Positions 18,287-27,367 of a stretch of 64,000 bases of DNA are shown here, in pieces. Location: assembly GCF_014174515.1 (NCBI RefSeq), contig NZ_JACJUG010000012.1, positions 97,192-161,191 on the forward strand, written 5' to 3'. The DNA comes from Mitsuaria sp. WAJ17. GTDB taxonomy: Bacteria > Pseudomonadota > Gammaproteobacteria > Burkholderiales > Burkholderiaceae_C. Made by a program: the position numbers and the translations under genes. The notes below the pieces were generated by a model. The model had not been told where the DNA came from. It saw only the letters and a list, made by a program, of their open reading frames with translations, and did not search any database. How positions within the stretch are numbered: the stretch's first letter is position 1; the number at the start of each line of letters is the position of its first letter.

Positions 18287-21085
18287 ATGATGGAGACGCG
18301 AAGCACCTGTGCCTACTGCGGCGTGGGCTGTGGCCTCATCATCGAGAGCGAAGGCCGCCACATCGCCGGCGTGCGGGGCGACCCGGAGCACCCGGCCAAC
18401 TTCGGCCGGCTCTGCAGCAAGGGCGCCAGTCTGCACCTGACGGCGACCCCTGAGGTGCTGTCCAGCCGCCGCCTGCTGGTGCCACGCTGGCGCGAGGACC
18501 GGGCGCAGGCGTGGCAGGAGCCGGGCTGGGAGGGCGTCCAGCAGCGCCTGGTCGAGCGCCTGCTGGCCCTGCGTGCGGCCCATGGCCCGGAGGCCCTGGG
18601 CTTCTACATCTCCGGCCAGCTGCTCACCGAGGACTACCACGCTTTCAACAAGCTGGCCCGCGGGCTCTGGGGAACGCCGCATATCGACAGCAACTCGCGC
18701 CTGTGCATGAGCTCGGCCGTGGTCGGCTACAAGAAGGCCCTGGGCGCCGACGCGCCCCCCTGCAGCTACGAGGACATCGAGCAGGCCAGCTGCCTCTTCA
18801 TCGCCGGCGCCAACACCGCCTGGGCCCATCCCATCCTGTTCCGGCGCATCGAGGCGGCCAAGGCCGCGAACCCGGCGCTGCGCATCGTCGTCGCGGACCC
18901 GCGCCGAACCGAGACCGCAGAGTTCGCCGACCTGCACCTGGCCCTGCGTCCCGGCAGCGATGTCGCCTTGTTCCAGGCCATGCTGCACCAGATGATCTGG
19001 CAGGGCTGGATACGCGATGACTTCATCGCCGCCCACACCGAGGGCTTCGAGGCCGTGCGCGGGCAGGTGCAGGCCATGACGCCGGCCCGCGCGGCGCAGC
19101 TGTGCGACCTGCCCGAGGCCCAGATCATCGAGGCCGCGCGGCTCTTCGCGCAGAGCCCGGCCACGCTGTCGCTCTACTGCATGGGCTTGAACCAGAGCAG
19201 CGCCGGCACCGACAAGAACCAGGCCCTGATCCAACTGCACCTGGCCAGCGGCCAGATCGGCCGACCGGGCTGCGGTCCCTTCTCGCTGACCGGTCAGCCC
19301 AACGCCATGGGTGGGCGCGAGGCCGGCGGCATGGCGACCTTGCTGCCGGGGCATCGCGATCCGGCCTCGGCGGCGGATCGAGCCGAGGTGGCCGCGCTGT
19401 GGGGCGTGGACCGCCTGCCGGAGGGCCCGGGCAAGACGGCTGTCGAGATGTTCGAGGCCGCTGCGGCCGGAGAGATCAAGGCCCTTTGGATTGCCTGCAC
19501 CGACCCGGCCCAGTCCCTGCCGAACCAGGCCCTGGTGCGCGCCGCCCTGCAGCGCTGCGAGCTGGTCGTGCTCCAGGACGCCTTCAGCGGCAGCGCCACC
19601 GCCGAGTTCGCCCACGTGCTGCTGCCGGCTGCGACCTGGGGCGAGAAGGAGGGCACCGTCACCAACAGCGAGCGCCGCATCAGCCGCGTGCGCGCGGCCG
19701 TGCCACCGCCGGGCGAGGCCCGCAGCGACTGGCAGATCGTGCGCGACCTCGCCCGGCGCCTGGAGCACGCCTTGCGGCCGGCCCAGCCCAGCCTCTTTGC
19801 CTGGGACCGCCCCGAGCAGGCCTGGCTCGAACACCGCGAGGCCACCAAGGGTCGTGACCTGGACATCGGCGGCCTCAGCTACGCGCGCCTGGAGCAAGCG
19901 CCTCAGCAGTGGCCCTTCCCGGAGGGTGCCGAGGCGGGCCGGTCGCGGCTCTACCTGGACCATCGCTTCGCCACCCCCTCGGGCCGCGCGCGCTTCCAGC
20001 CCATCAGCTGGCGGCCGCCCGTCGAATGGCCGAGCGTCGAGCGCCCGCTGCAGCTCTCCAGCGGCCGTCTGCGTGACCAGTGGCACAGCCTCAGCCGCAG
20101 TGGCACGGTGCCGGCTCTGTTTGCCAGCGCTCCCGAGCCGCGCCTGGCCCTGCATCCCGAGGAGCTGAGCCGGCAGGGCCTGGCCGAGGGCGAACTGGCG
20201 GCGGTGAACTCAGCGCGCGGCCGCCTGCACGTCAAGGTGACGGCCGACCCCCAACTGGGCCCGCGCCAGGCCTGGTTGCCTATGCACTGGGGCAGCGAGT
20301 ACCTGCTGGGCCGCGACGAGTCCGGGGCGGCGCTGCAGGGCGTGAATGCCCTGAGCCAGTCCCAGTGCTGCCCGGATTCGGGCCAGCCCGAGCTCAAGTT
20401 CGCTGCCATCGGCCTGAAGCGCCTGACGCTTCCCTGGCGGGTGCTGGGCGCGGCGCAGGTGCCCGAAGCGCAGGCCGAGGCCCTGCATCAAGCCCTGCTG
20501 GCCCTGGGGCGCGAGGCGGTCTATGCCTGCTGTGTTCCCGTCGCAGGCGTGCTGCCGGGGCAAACTGGCTGGCAGCTGGAGGCGGCCTTCGCGCAGGCGC
20601 CGGACAGCCGCTGGGTGCAGGACCTGACTGCGGCTCTGGCCCTGGACGCACCGGGCGCGCTGCGCTATGCCGACGGCCGTCGCGGCCCGCTGCGATTGCT
20701 GCGCCTGCAGGGCGAGGGCGAGCGGGCACGCCTGCAGGCCTGGCTGCGCGTCAGCGAAGTCCGCGAGAGGCAGGGCCAGGGCGACGGCGCCTGGCTGGAC
20801 GACTGGTGGCGCGAAGGCCGGCCGGTGGCCCCCCTGGGTCGCCAGCTGCTGGCGCCCCAGCCCCTGGGCAGCAGCGCCTCTGCCAGCCCGGTCGTCTGCC
20901 AGTGCCTGGGCGTGCGCGAGTCCGCCATCGTGAGCCAGCTCCGCCAGTGTCAAGACCTGACCCCATCAGGCCGACTGCAGGACTTGCAGTCGTCCCTGCG
21001 CTGCGGCACTCAGTGCGGGTCCTGCCTGCCGCAGCTGCGCCGCCTGGCCCAGTCCCCTTCGACTTCAATGGAGACATCGCGATGA
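18287..21085 (+). CDS. nasA: Assimilatory nitrate reductase catalytic subunit
   Basis: The protein has 932 residues; the ATG at 18287 lies 4 bases after the nirD stop. It reduces nitrate to nitrite in the cytoplasm with bis-MGD molybdenum. The N-terminal [4Fe-4S] cysteines are C8, C11 and C15 (CAYCGVGC) and one in GRLCSKGAS near residue 43. The molybdopterin domains run to about residue 740; LIQLHLASGQIGRPGCGPFS and GQPNAMGGREAGGM are typical. The C-terminus has a BFD-like [2Fe-2S] domain (VCQCLGVRES, then CGTQCGSCLPQL), which usually receives electrons in NasA forms without a separate cluster subunit. The copy of the dispersed oligomer at 20951-20963 sits in a variable loop of this last domain. 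Confidence 0.94.
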   Translation: MMETRSTCAYCGVGCGLIIESEGRHIAGVRGDPEHPANFGRLCSKGASLHLTATPEVLSSRRLLVPRWREDRAQAWQEPGWEGVQQRLVERLLALRAAHGPEALGFYISGQLLTEDYHAFNKLARGLWGTPHIDSNSRLCMSSAVVGYKKALGADAPPCSYEDIEQASCLFIAGANTAWAHPILFRRIEAAKAANPALRIVVADPRRTETAEFADLHLALRPGSDVALFQAMLHQMIWQGWIRDDFIAAHTEGFEAVRGQVQAMTPARAAQLCDLPEAQIIEAARLFAQSPATLSLYCMGLNQSSAGTDKNQALIQLHLASGQIGRPGCGPFSLTGQPNAMGGREAGGMATLLPGHRDPASAADRAEVAALWGVDRLPEGPGKTAVEMFEAAAAGEIKALWIACTDPAQSLPNQALVRAALQRCELVVLQDAFSGSATAEFAHVLLPAATWGEKEGTVTNSERRISRVRAAVPPPGEARSDWQIVRDLARRLEHALRPAQPSLFAWDRPEQAWLEHREATKGRDLDIGGLSYARLEQAPQQWPFPEGAEAGRSRLYLDHRFATPSGRARFQPISWRPPVEWPSVERPLQLSSGRLRDQWHSLSRSGTVPALFASAPEPRLALHPEELSRQGLAEGELAAVNSARGRLHVKVTADPQLGPRQAWLPMHWGSEYLLGRDESGAALQGVNALSQSQCCPDSGQPELKFAAIGLKRLTLPWRVLGAAQVPEAQAEALHQALLALGREAVYACCVPVAGVLPGQTGWQLEAAFAQAPDSRWVQDLTAALALDAPGALRYADGRRGPLRLLRLQGEGERARLQAWLRVSEVRERQGQGDGAWLDDWWREGRPVAPLGRQLLAPQPLGSSASASPVVCQCLGVRESAIVSQLRQCQDLTPSGRLQDLQSSLRCGTQCGSCLPQLRRLAQSPSTSMETSR
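20951..20963 (-). repeat. Dispersed oligomer, copy 3 (13 bases exact)
   Basis: CAAGACCTGACCC is the reverse complement of GGGTCAGGTCTTG. It lies inside nasA and encodes Gln-Asp-Leu-Thr-Pro together with the next base. Confidence 0.7.
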
Positions 21086-21882
21086 ACGCCACTGCCACTC
21101 CTCGCGGCCGCGTCAGCCTGGTGGGCGCCGGACCGGGTGATCCCGAGCTGATGACGCGCAAGGCCTGGGCCTGCCTGATGCAGGCGGAGCTCGTCCTGGT
21201 GGATGAGTTGGTGGACCGCCGCATCCTGGCCGAGCTGCCTGCGCACACCCGCGTGCTGCAGGTGGGCAAGCGCGGCGGCTGCGCGTCCACGGAACAGGGC
21301 TTCATCCACGCCCTGATGATCCGCTCGGCCCGCCAGGGCCTGCGCGTGGTGCGGCTCAAGGGCGGCGATCCCTTCATCTTCGGTCGTGGCGGTGAGGAGA
21401 TGGACGCGCTGCAGGCGGCGGGCATCGAAGTCGAGGTGATCAACGGGCTCAGCGCGGGCCTGGCCGGCCCGAGCAGCGTGGGCATCTCGGTGACGGACCG
21501 CCGCTGCGCGCCCGGCGTGGCCCTGGTGACGGGCCACAACGGCGAGGGCGGCCGCGCTCCGGACTGGGCGGCCCTGGCGCGCTCCGGCCTGACCCTGGTC
21601 GTCTACATGGGCGTGAGCCGCTGCGCCGGGATCGTGGCGGCGCTGATGGAAGGCGGGCTGGCCGCCAGCACGCCGGTCGCGGTGATCAGCGCCGCCCACA
21701 CCGAGCAGCAGCGCGAAGCCTTCGGGGTGCTGGCGCTGCTGCCGGCGCTGCTCGCCAGCGAGGGTCTGGGCTCGCCGGCCGTGCTGGTCATCGGCGAGGT
21801 CGCCGCGATGGCCGAGGCCCGAAACTTCCTGAACGACAGCGCTCGTGCCGAGCGGCAGGCTCAGGCCTCTGGCAGCCGGTAG
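21082..21882 (+). CDS. cobA: Uroporphyrinogen-III C-methyltransferase (SUMT)
   Basis: The protein has 266 residues; its ATG overlaps the nasA stop (ATGA). It methylates uroporphyrinogen III twice with SAM, the committed step to sirohaem, the cofactor NirB needs. Visible motifs are VGAGPGDPELMT at the start, RLKGGDPFIFGRGGEE and the closing GSPAVLVIGEVA. It lacks the CysG dehydrogenase/ferrochelatase part, so those steps must be encoded elsewhere. Its last 22 bases overlap the end of the convergent GGDEF/EAL gene. Confidence 0.93.
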   Translation: MNATATPRGRVSLVGAGPGDPELMTRKAWACLMQAELVLVDELVDRRILAELPAHTRVLQVGKRGGCASTEQGFIHALMIRSARQGLRVVRLKGGDPFIFGRGGEEMDALQAAGIEVEVINGLSAGLAGPSSVGISVTDRRCAPGVALVTGHNGEGGRAPDWAALARSGLTLVVYMGVSRCAGIVAALMEGGLAASTPVAVISAAHTEQQREAFGVLALLPALLASEGLGSPAVLVIGEVAAMAEARNFLNDSARAERQAQASGSR

Positions 21883-24800
21883 CCCCGCAGCCAGGCAGGG
21901 AACTGCTCAGCGGGCATGGGTCGTGCGATGAAGTAGCCCTGGCCGACATCGCATCCCATGCCCAGCAGGCGGCGCCAGTGCTCGTGGGTTTCGATGCCCT
22001 CGGCCACGGCACGGCGGCCCAGGTCATGCACCAGATCGATGGTGGAGCGCACGATGGTGGCGGAGTGCTGGCTCTCGGTCATGTCGAAGACGAAGGACTG
22101 GTCGATCTTGATGTAGTCCACCGGCAGGCGCTGCAGATAGGCCAGCGAGGAATAGCCGGTGCCGAAGTCGTCCACGTACAAGGGGATGCCAGCCTCGCGC
22201 AGGCCATGCAGGACGCCCAGGGCGAAGCAGGCATCGTCCATGACCGTGCTCTCGGTGATCTCCAGCTCCAGTGCCCCCGGCATGACCTCCCACTGCCGGT
22301 GCAGGCGCAGCACGGTCAGCAGCAGGTCTTCGTCGCGCAGGTTGCGCGCCGAGAGGTTGACGGCCAGCGGCAGCTGCAGTCCCTGTGCCTGCCAGGCCTT
22401 GAGCTGCGCCAAGGTGCGGTCCAGCACCCATTCCGTCAGCGGCTTGATCAGGCCGGTCTGCTCGGCCAGCTCGATGAATTCACCCGGGCCCAGCAGGCCG
22501 TGTTCCGGGTGCTGCCAGCGCACCAGCACCTCGGCGCCGCAGACGCGTCCTTCGCGCATATCGACCTTGGGCTGGAGGTAGAGCCGCAGCTCGTCCCGCT
22601 CGATGGCGCGCTTGAGCTCGCCGGCCCGCTTGAGCTTCCCGGGGTCGATGCGGTCCATGCCCAGCTCGAAGGGCGCGCAGGGCAGGCCCCTGCGCCGCGC
22701 ATGCTGCATGGCGATGTCGACGCGGCGGAAGAGGTCGTGCGGGCTGGTGCCGTCCTCCGGGCACAGCACCAGGCCCATGGTGACGTTGATGTGCAGCGGG
22801 ATGTCCGCCACGATCACCGGCCTCGCCAGGGCCTGCTGCAGGGTCGCGATCAGGGCCAGGGCCTGCGGGCGGTCGCTGCCGTGCAGCAGCAGGGCGAACT
22901 CGTCACCGCGCAGGCGGACCACCAGGGCGGAGGTCGGCGCCACGGCCCGCAGCCGAGCGCCGATCTCGCGCAGCAGCTGGTCACCCTGCTTGAAGCCCAG
23001 GGTGTCGTTGATGTCCTTCAGCCGTTCCACATTGCATTGCAGCAGGGCGAAGCCGGCTTGCGCTGGGTCCGCCAGCCGCTGCTCCAGCGCGGCGGCCAGG
23101 GTCTCGTCGAGCTGGGTGCTGTTGGGCAGGCCGGTCAGTGCGTCGGTGCGCTCCAGGCTGTGCATGGCAGCCAGCGCCTGGCGGCGCTCGGCGCGCGCGC
23201 GCAGGGCGTCCAGACCGAAGGCCAGGTCCTCGGCGGCTTCGGCCAGCAGCCTGGCCTCTTCCTGGTCGAAGGTCGAGGCCCTGCGGTCGTAGATTGCCAG
23301 CACGCCGAAGCAGCGCCCAGCGGTGATGAGCGGGCAGGCCACGGCGCAGGCCACGCCGCCCAGGCCACGGTGCCACTGGGCCTCGGCGGGCTCCTCGGCG
23401 ATATTGCCGACAAAGGTGGACAAGCCCTGGCGCACGGCACGGGCCGGTGCGCCCTGGCCCTCGGGCGTGTCGGCCAGCACCCACGTCTGGGCGCGCAGGA
23501 AGTCGAGCCCGGCCGCCAGCCCGCTCTGCGCCACAGCCTGCAGCCGGCCTGGGGTCTCGGCATCGGCCAGCCATACGATGGCCAGCTCGTAACCGCCAGC
23601 GCTGACAACGGCCTCGCACATGCCGTCCAGCAGGGTCGATTCGTCCTGGGCGCGCAGCAGGATCTTGTTGCCGGCGCTGAGGGTGCGCAGGGCGCGGCTG
23701 ACGCGCTGCAGCTCGTCGATATGGTCTGCCAAATGCTGGTTCAAGTCCTGGATGCGGCGCTCGGCCTCCTTGCGCAGGGTGATGTCCGTGCCCAGCACGT
23801 AGTAGCCCTCCACCGTGCCGTCAGCCAGGCGGCGCGGCGCATAGCTGATGGCCTGCCAGAGGCCGGGAAAGGGCTCCCAGTCGTAGTCCTGCGCTTCGCC
23901 GGCCAGTACGCCGGCAATCATCGGGCTGGCGATCGCGAAGCGCTCTTCGCCCAGCACCTCCTGCTCGGTGAGGCCGGTGAGGTCCGCCAGCGCCGGCGCG
24001 AAGCAGTCCAGGTACTTCCTGTTGACGTAGACGTAGTGCAGGCTCTTGTTCACATAGGCAATCATGGCCGGCACGTGGCTGAGCAAGTTGCGCAGGTGGT
24101 CCTCGCTCTCCAGAAGCTGCACGCCGCGCTCCTGGGCGTTTCGATCGGCCTGCTCCTTTTGCTGCCGCAGCAGCGCCTGCAGGGCCCGTTCGTCGCTGAT
24201 GTCCCGCACCACGTACACCAGGCCCAGGAACTCGCGTCGGCGGCTCCACAGAGGGGCCGCCGTCACGTTGACGACGCACAGGCTGCCGTCGCCGCGTTGC
24301 AGCCGGGCCTGAAGGCCGCTCGTGCGGACGGCCTCGGCCAGGCGGGCCAGGGGCAGAGGCGTGGGGTAGGGCGTGTCGGCATCCACGAGGCTCAGCAGAT
24401 CGCCCACGTCATGCCCCTGTGCCTGGTCCAGTGGGCTGTCCAGCAGGTGCTCGGCCGCGGGGTTCATGCGGCGCACGTGGCCTTCGGGGTCGGTGACCAG
24501 GACGGCGTCGCCGATGGAACGCAAGGTCACGTCCAGGTGCTCCTCGCGCTCGGCGAGGTCCTGCTGATGCTCGTCGGCCGCGCGCAGCTGGCGCCGGATC
24601 AGGCCGTGGCTGGCGACCAGCACCGCCAGCAAGGCGGCGGACACCACGACCCCGGCCCAACGCAGTTGGTCGCGGGTGCGGGTCTGGCGCTCGCTGTAGA
24701 GCTGCTGCTGCCGCAGCGCCTCGCTCTCGATGGCATCCAGCAGCGCATGCATGCGTGCGCGGGTGGCCTGCAGAGGCACAGCGGCGGCAAGGGCGGCGGC

Positions 24801-25223
24801 GGCGGCCTGGCCCTGCTCCTCACGCAGGCGGACGATCTCGTTGACGATTGCTACGCGCTCGTCGATGACGGCGCGCAGCTGTTGCCAGCGCCCCTGCTGG
24901 ACCGCATCGTCCTGGACCAGGCGCTGGATGCTGGCCAAGGCCGCCTCGCGACGCACCAGCTGCAGGTCGCGGGAGCGGCGGTAGGCCTGTTGGCCGGTGA
25001 GGCGAAAACTCTGGGTGTCCAGCTCGGACTGCAGGGTGCTGTTGCGCACCAACGAGACCTTGACCAGCAGCTGGTGAGTCTGCGTCACCAGACGTGCGGC
25101 TTCCTCGGCATCGAGGCTGAGCTTGTACAGGGCGGCGCACAGGATCAGGGTGGTCGCCAGCGCGGCCGCGAACACCCGGCGCACCGTCAGGTCGAATCTG
25201 GATCGCAATATCACCCGCTCCAT
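21861..25223 (-). CDS. Membrane-bound PAS-PAS-GAF-GGDEF-EAL protein (cyclic-di-GMP turnover)
   Basis: The protein has 1120 residues. A membrane segment at about 16-36, a periplasmic helical part rich in Gln/Arg (37-185, CHASE3-like) and a second membrane segment (about 188-206) come first. Two PAS domains (about 225-345 and 375-495), a GAF domain (about 530-690), GGDEF (about 695-850) and EAL (about 865-1110) follow. The GGDEF signature reads RGDEF (VVRLRGDEFALLL) and the EAL signature reads EVLVRWQHPE. The EAL domain keeps other key residues, such as ESTVMDD and DDFGTGYSSLAYL, so phosphodiesterase activity is likely; cyclase activity is uncertain. The signal sensed is unknown. It overlaps cobA by 22 bases at the 3' end. 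Confidence 0.88.
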   Translation of the reverse strand: MERVILRSRFDLTVRRVFAAALATTLILCAALYKLSLDAEEAARLVTQTHQLLVKVSLVRNSTLQSELDTQSFRLTGQQAYRRSRDLQLVRREAALASIQRLVQDDAVQQGRWQQLRAVIDERVAIVNEIVRLREEQGQAAAAALAAAVPLQATRARMHALLDAIESEALRQQQLYSERQTRTRDQLRWAGVVVSAALLAVLVASHGLIRRQLRAADEHQQDLAEREEHLDVTLRSIGDAVLVTDPEGHVRRMNPAAEHLLDSPLDQAQGHDVGDLLSLVDADTPYPTPLPLARLAEAVRTSGLQARLQRGDGSLCVVNVTAAPLWSRRREFLGLVYVVRDISDERALQALLRQQKEQADRNAQERGVQLLESEDHLRNLLSHVPAMIAYVNKSLHYVYVNRKYLDCFAPALADLTGLTEQEVLGEERFAIASPMIAGVLAGEAQDYDWEPFPGLWQAISYAPRRLADGTVEGYYVLGTDITLRKEAERRIQDLNQHLADHIDELQRVSRALRTLSAGNKILLRAQDESTLLDGMCEAVVSAGGYELAIVWLADAETPGRLQAVAQSGLAAGLDFLRAQTWVLADTPEGQGAPARAVRQGLSTFVGNIAEEPAEAQWHRGLGGVACAVACPLITAGRCFGVLAIYDRRASTFDQEEARLLAEAAEDLAFGLDALRARAERRQALAAMHSLERTDALTGLPNSTQLDETLAAALEQRLADPAQAGFALLQCNVERLKDINDTLGFKQGDQLLREIGARLRAVAPTSALVVRLRGDEFALLLHGSDRPQALALIATLQQALARPVIVADIPLHINVTMGLVLCPEDGTSPHDLFRRVDIAMQHARRRGLPCAPFELGMDRIDPGKLKRAGELKRAIERDELRLYLQPKVDMREGRVCGAEVLVRWQHPEHGLLGPGEFIELAEQTGLIKPLTEWVLDRTLAQLKAWQAQGLQLPLAVNLSARNLRDEDLLLTVLRLHRQWEVMPGALELEITESTVMDDACFALGVLHGLREAGIPLYVDDFGTGYSSLAYLQRLPVDYIKIDQSFVFDMTESQHSATIVRSTIDLVHDLGRRAVAEGIETHEHWRRLLGMGCDVGQGYFIARPMPAEQFPAWLRGYRLPEA

Positions 25224-25305
25224 GAATCCAAGCAGGGGAGTATGCGCTGTCCCGTAGACCCCGCCCGGATGTCGCCGGCAGCTGTAGGGTTATGAGGGCG
25301 GACGG

Positions 25306-25980
25306 TCAGCGCGCGCCATGGGCATGGCGCGGGCCCAGGCCGCGCAGTGAGGGCGGCCATTGCACCGCAGGCAGGGCCTGCAGGCGCTGCCAGGACCACA
25401 GCTCGCCGCCATGGGCGGTCTGCAGGGCCCTGGCCTGCGCGGCATCGGCAAAGGCCGGCAGGGCACCCCGGCGCATGGGGCTGCCCACGCTGCCGCTCCA
25501 GGTGCTGTCCAGCAGGAGGGTGGCGTCTTCTGCGGCGATCCAGCGGTGATCGTCTGCGCCGGCCTCGGGCAGATACAGACGCGCGATGTCCCGCCGGCCG
25601 TAGCCGGGCGCATGACGACCGGGGTCCTGCAGGTAGAGCAGCAGGTCCAGTGCGGCATCGAAGAAATGCGCGGCCCCATCGCGGTAGATCAGCTGGCAGG
25701 CCCAGCGGGGCTGGCGTGCCGGGAACATGCCGCAGACCGGGCAGCGGGCCTCCGGTGGCGGCATGCGCGCAGCGAGCCTGCCGCGGCCCAGGGCCGGGGT
25801 CCAGGCCTGCAGAGGTGCGACGCGGCAGATGTCCTCGGGCACCGCGGGCTCCCCACTGTGCTCGAGCCGCCAGGCCGTGCCTGCGCCGTAGCCGACAGCC
25901 AACGCGGGCAGGCCCAGGCCGCCCAGCAGCCAGCGCGCGGCACGGCGGCGGTCCGGCCGGGGAGCGGACAGGGTGTTCAC
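25306..25980 (-). CDS. Second NosL-family copper protein
   Basis: The protein has 224 residues with a GTG start that overlaps the nosL stop (GTGA). A membrane segment (ARWLLGGLGLPALAVGYGAG) anchors it. The rest is NosL-like: RCPVCGMFPARQPRWACQLI holds the Cys-Pro-x-Cys-Gly-Met motif seen in NosL relatives, followed by YRDGAAHFFDAALDLLLYL. NosL delivers Cu(I) to apo-NosZ. This last gene of the nosRDFYL unit is more divergent from classical NosL than its neighbour, so its exact task is inferred. Confidence 0.75.
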   Translation of the reverse strand: MNTLSAPRPDRRRAARWLLGGLGLPALAVGYGAGTAWRLEHSGEPAVPEDICRVAPLQAWTPALGRGRLAARMPPPEARCPVCGMFPARQPRWACQLIYRDGAAHFFDAALDLLLYLQDPGRHAPGYGRRDIARLYLPEAGADDHRWIAAEDATLLLDSTWSGSVGSPMRRGALPAFADAAQARALQTAHGGELWSWQRLQALPAVQWPPSLRGLGPRHAHGAR

Positions 25981-26534
25981 ATCCGGCTGTCCTGCTGGGC
26001 GCCGCCGCTGAGGTCCACCATGTCAGGCTTCAGCGCTGCAAAGGCCAGCACCTTGCCGCCAAAGGCCTGGGCGAAGGCCTGGGCCGCGGCCTGCTCCTTG
26101 AAGCTGGCGATGGTGGGCCCCATGGAGCCCTGGCGCTTGCTGCCCAGCACGTAGAAGCCCTGGCGCACGTCAAACCAATGGCCGCGCGGGATCTCCCAGT
26201 CGGCCTGCGCCATGTCCTGCGTGTAGGCGATGCGCACGGCGCGCTGCTGCTCGGGCTTGAGCAGCACGTTGATGAGTTCCACGGTGTCGCAGAACCAGTG
26301 CGGCTTGCTCTCGCCCACGTAGAGGATCTGGCCCTTGGGGCCGGGGTAGTCGGAGAGCAGCATGCCGTCGAGGTCGCAGCTGAGGCCGGCGACGATGTCG
26401 CTGGGCGCGGGGGGGGCTTCGTCCTGCCGACCACAGGCGCTCAAGCCGCCGACGAGGCCGCCCAGGCCGAGCAGCCCGAGGGCGAGGCCCTGGCGACGGG
26501 TCAGTGAAGGCAGGGGGACGAGCGTGCTGTTCAT
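25977..26534 (-). CDS. nosL: Copper chaperone lipoprotein NosL
   Basis: The protein has 185 residues. The N-terminus is a lipoprotein signal with lipobox LSAC (GLVGGLSACG). The copper site typical of NosL is in SCDLDGMLLSDYPGPKGQ; ESKPHWFCDTVELINVLL and GPTIASFKEQAAA also fit the family. It supplies Cu(I) for the CuA/CuZ centres of NosZ outside the inner membrane. Its ATG overlaps the nosY stop, so both are translated from one message. Confidence 0.9.
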   Translation of the reverse strand: MNSTLVPLPSLTRRQGLALGLLGLGGLVGGLSACGRQDEAPPAPSDIVAGLSCDLDGMLLSDYPGPKGQILYVGESKPHWFCDTVELINVLLKPEQQRAVRIAYTQDMAQADWEIPRGHWFDVRQGFYVLGSKRQGSMGPTIASFKEQAAAQAFAQAFGGKVLAFAALKPDMVDLSGGAQQDSRM

Positions 26535-27367
26535 GGCTTGAATCTCCAGGAGGCAAGGGCCAGCGGGGCGAGGATCCAGCCCAGCATGGCGGAGGCCAGC
26601 AGCCAGGGCTGGCCCAGGCTCGGCGGCACCACGGCGGCCAGGCCGTAGAGGCGCCGGACATCGTCCAGCGCAAAAACGTTGAGGATGCGGAAGAGATCCG
26701 CCGGATTCAACAGCAGCGCGTAGGCGAGGGCCTCTCCGCCCAGGCCACCCAGTTGGCCCTGGCTGGCCACCAGCAGGCCCATCAACGCCAGGTCGAAGAC
26801 CAGCACCAGGACAAACCACAGGCTGATGGCCAGGCCCGAGGCCCGGGTGCGGTCCCGAGCCAGCACCGAGATCAACAGGGCCAGACTCAGGAAGGCCAGT
26901 CCCAGGAGCACGGAGCTCAGCACGAAGCCGCTGTAGTGGTAGAGCCCGGCCTGGCCGAAGCGTTGCCACAGCAGCACGCCCACCAGTGCAAAGCCGATCA
27001 GCGTGGACAGGCTCAGGGCCGCGGCCAGGCCCAGGTACTTGCCCAGCAGAAGCTCCAGGCGCGTCAGCGGGTGGGCCAGCAGCAGGTCCAGGGAGCCCCG
27101 TTCGCGCTCGCCCACGATGGCGTCGAAGCCCAGCAGCAGGGCGATCAAGGGGATCAGGTAGATCACCAGACTGACAAGGCTAGCGATGGTCAGCTCGATG
27201 GAGCGCGGCCCCACTACGCCCTGCGCGGCGCTGCCGAAGTAGGTGATGGCCAGCGAGAAGGCCGTGAAGACCAGGGCCACCGCCAGCACCCAGCGGTTGC
27301 GCAGGCGGTCGCGGAATTCCTTGCCGGCCAGGGTGGCCAGGGCATGCCATTGCAGTGGACGGCTCAT
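26531..27367 (-). CDS. nosY: ABC-2-type permease NosY
   Basis: The protein has 278 residues with about six membrane segments. It begins WHALATLAGKEFRDRLRNRW, characteristic of NosY, and has RSIELTIASLVSLVIYLIPL and ERERGSLDLLLAHPL. With NosF and NosD it forms the transporter that supplies an unidentified (probably sulfur) species for CuZ assembly, according to family knowledge. It overlaps nosF by four bases. Confidence 0.92.
   Translation of the reverse strand: MSRPLQWHALATLAGKEFRDRLRNRWVLAVALVFTAFSLAITYFGSAAQGVVGPRSIELTIASLVSLVIYLIPLIALLLGFDAIVGERERGSLDLLLAHPLTRLELLLGKYLGLAAALSLSTLIGFALVGVLLWQRFGQAGLYHYSGFVLSSVLLGLAFLSLALLISVLARDRTRASGLAISLWFVLVLVFDLALMGLLVASQGQLGGLGGEALAYALLLNPADLFRILNVFALDDVRRLYGLAAVVPPSLGQPWLLASAMLGWILAPLALASWRFKP

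Noticed and set aside
17588..20155. An 855-codon minus-strand open frame over nirB, nirD and nasA
   Set aside because: Antisense shadow; it crosses three real genes whose cofactor motifs are unmistakable.
21978..25295. A 1105-codon plus-strand open frame
   Set aside because: Antisense shadow of the GGDEF/EAL gene, which has clear domain motifs on the minus strand.
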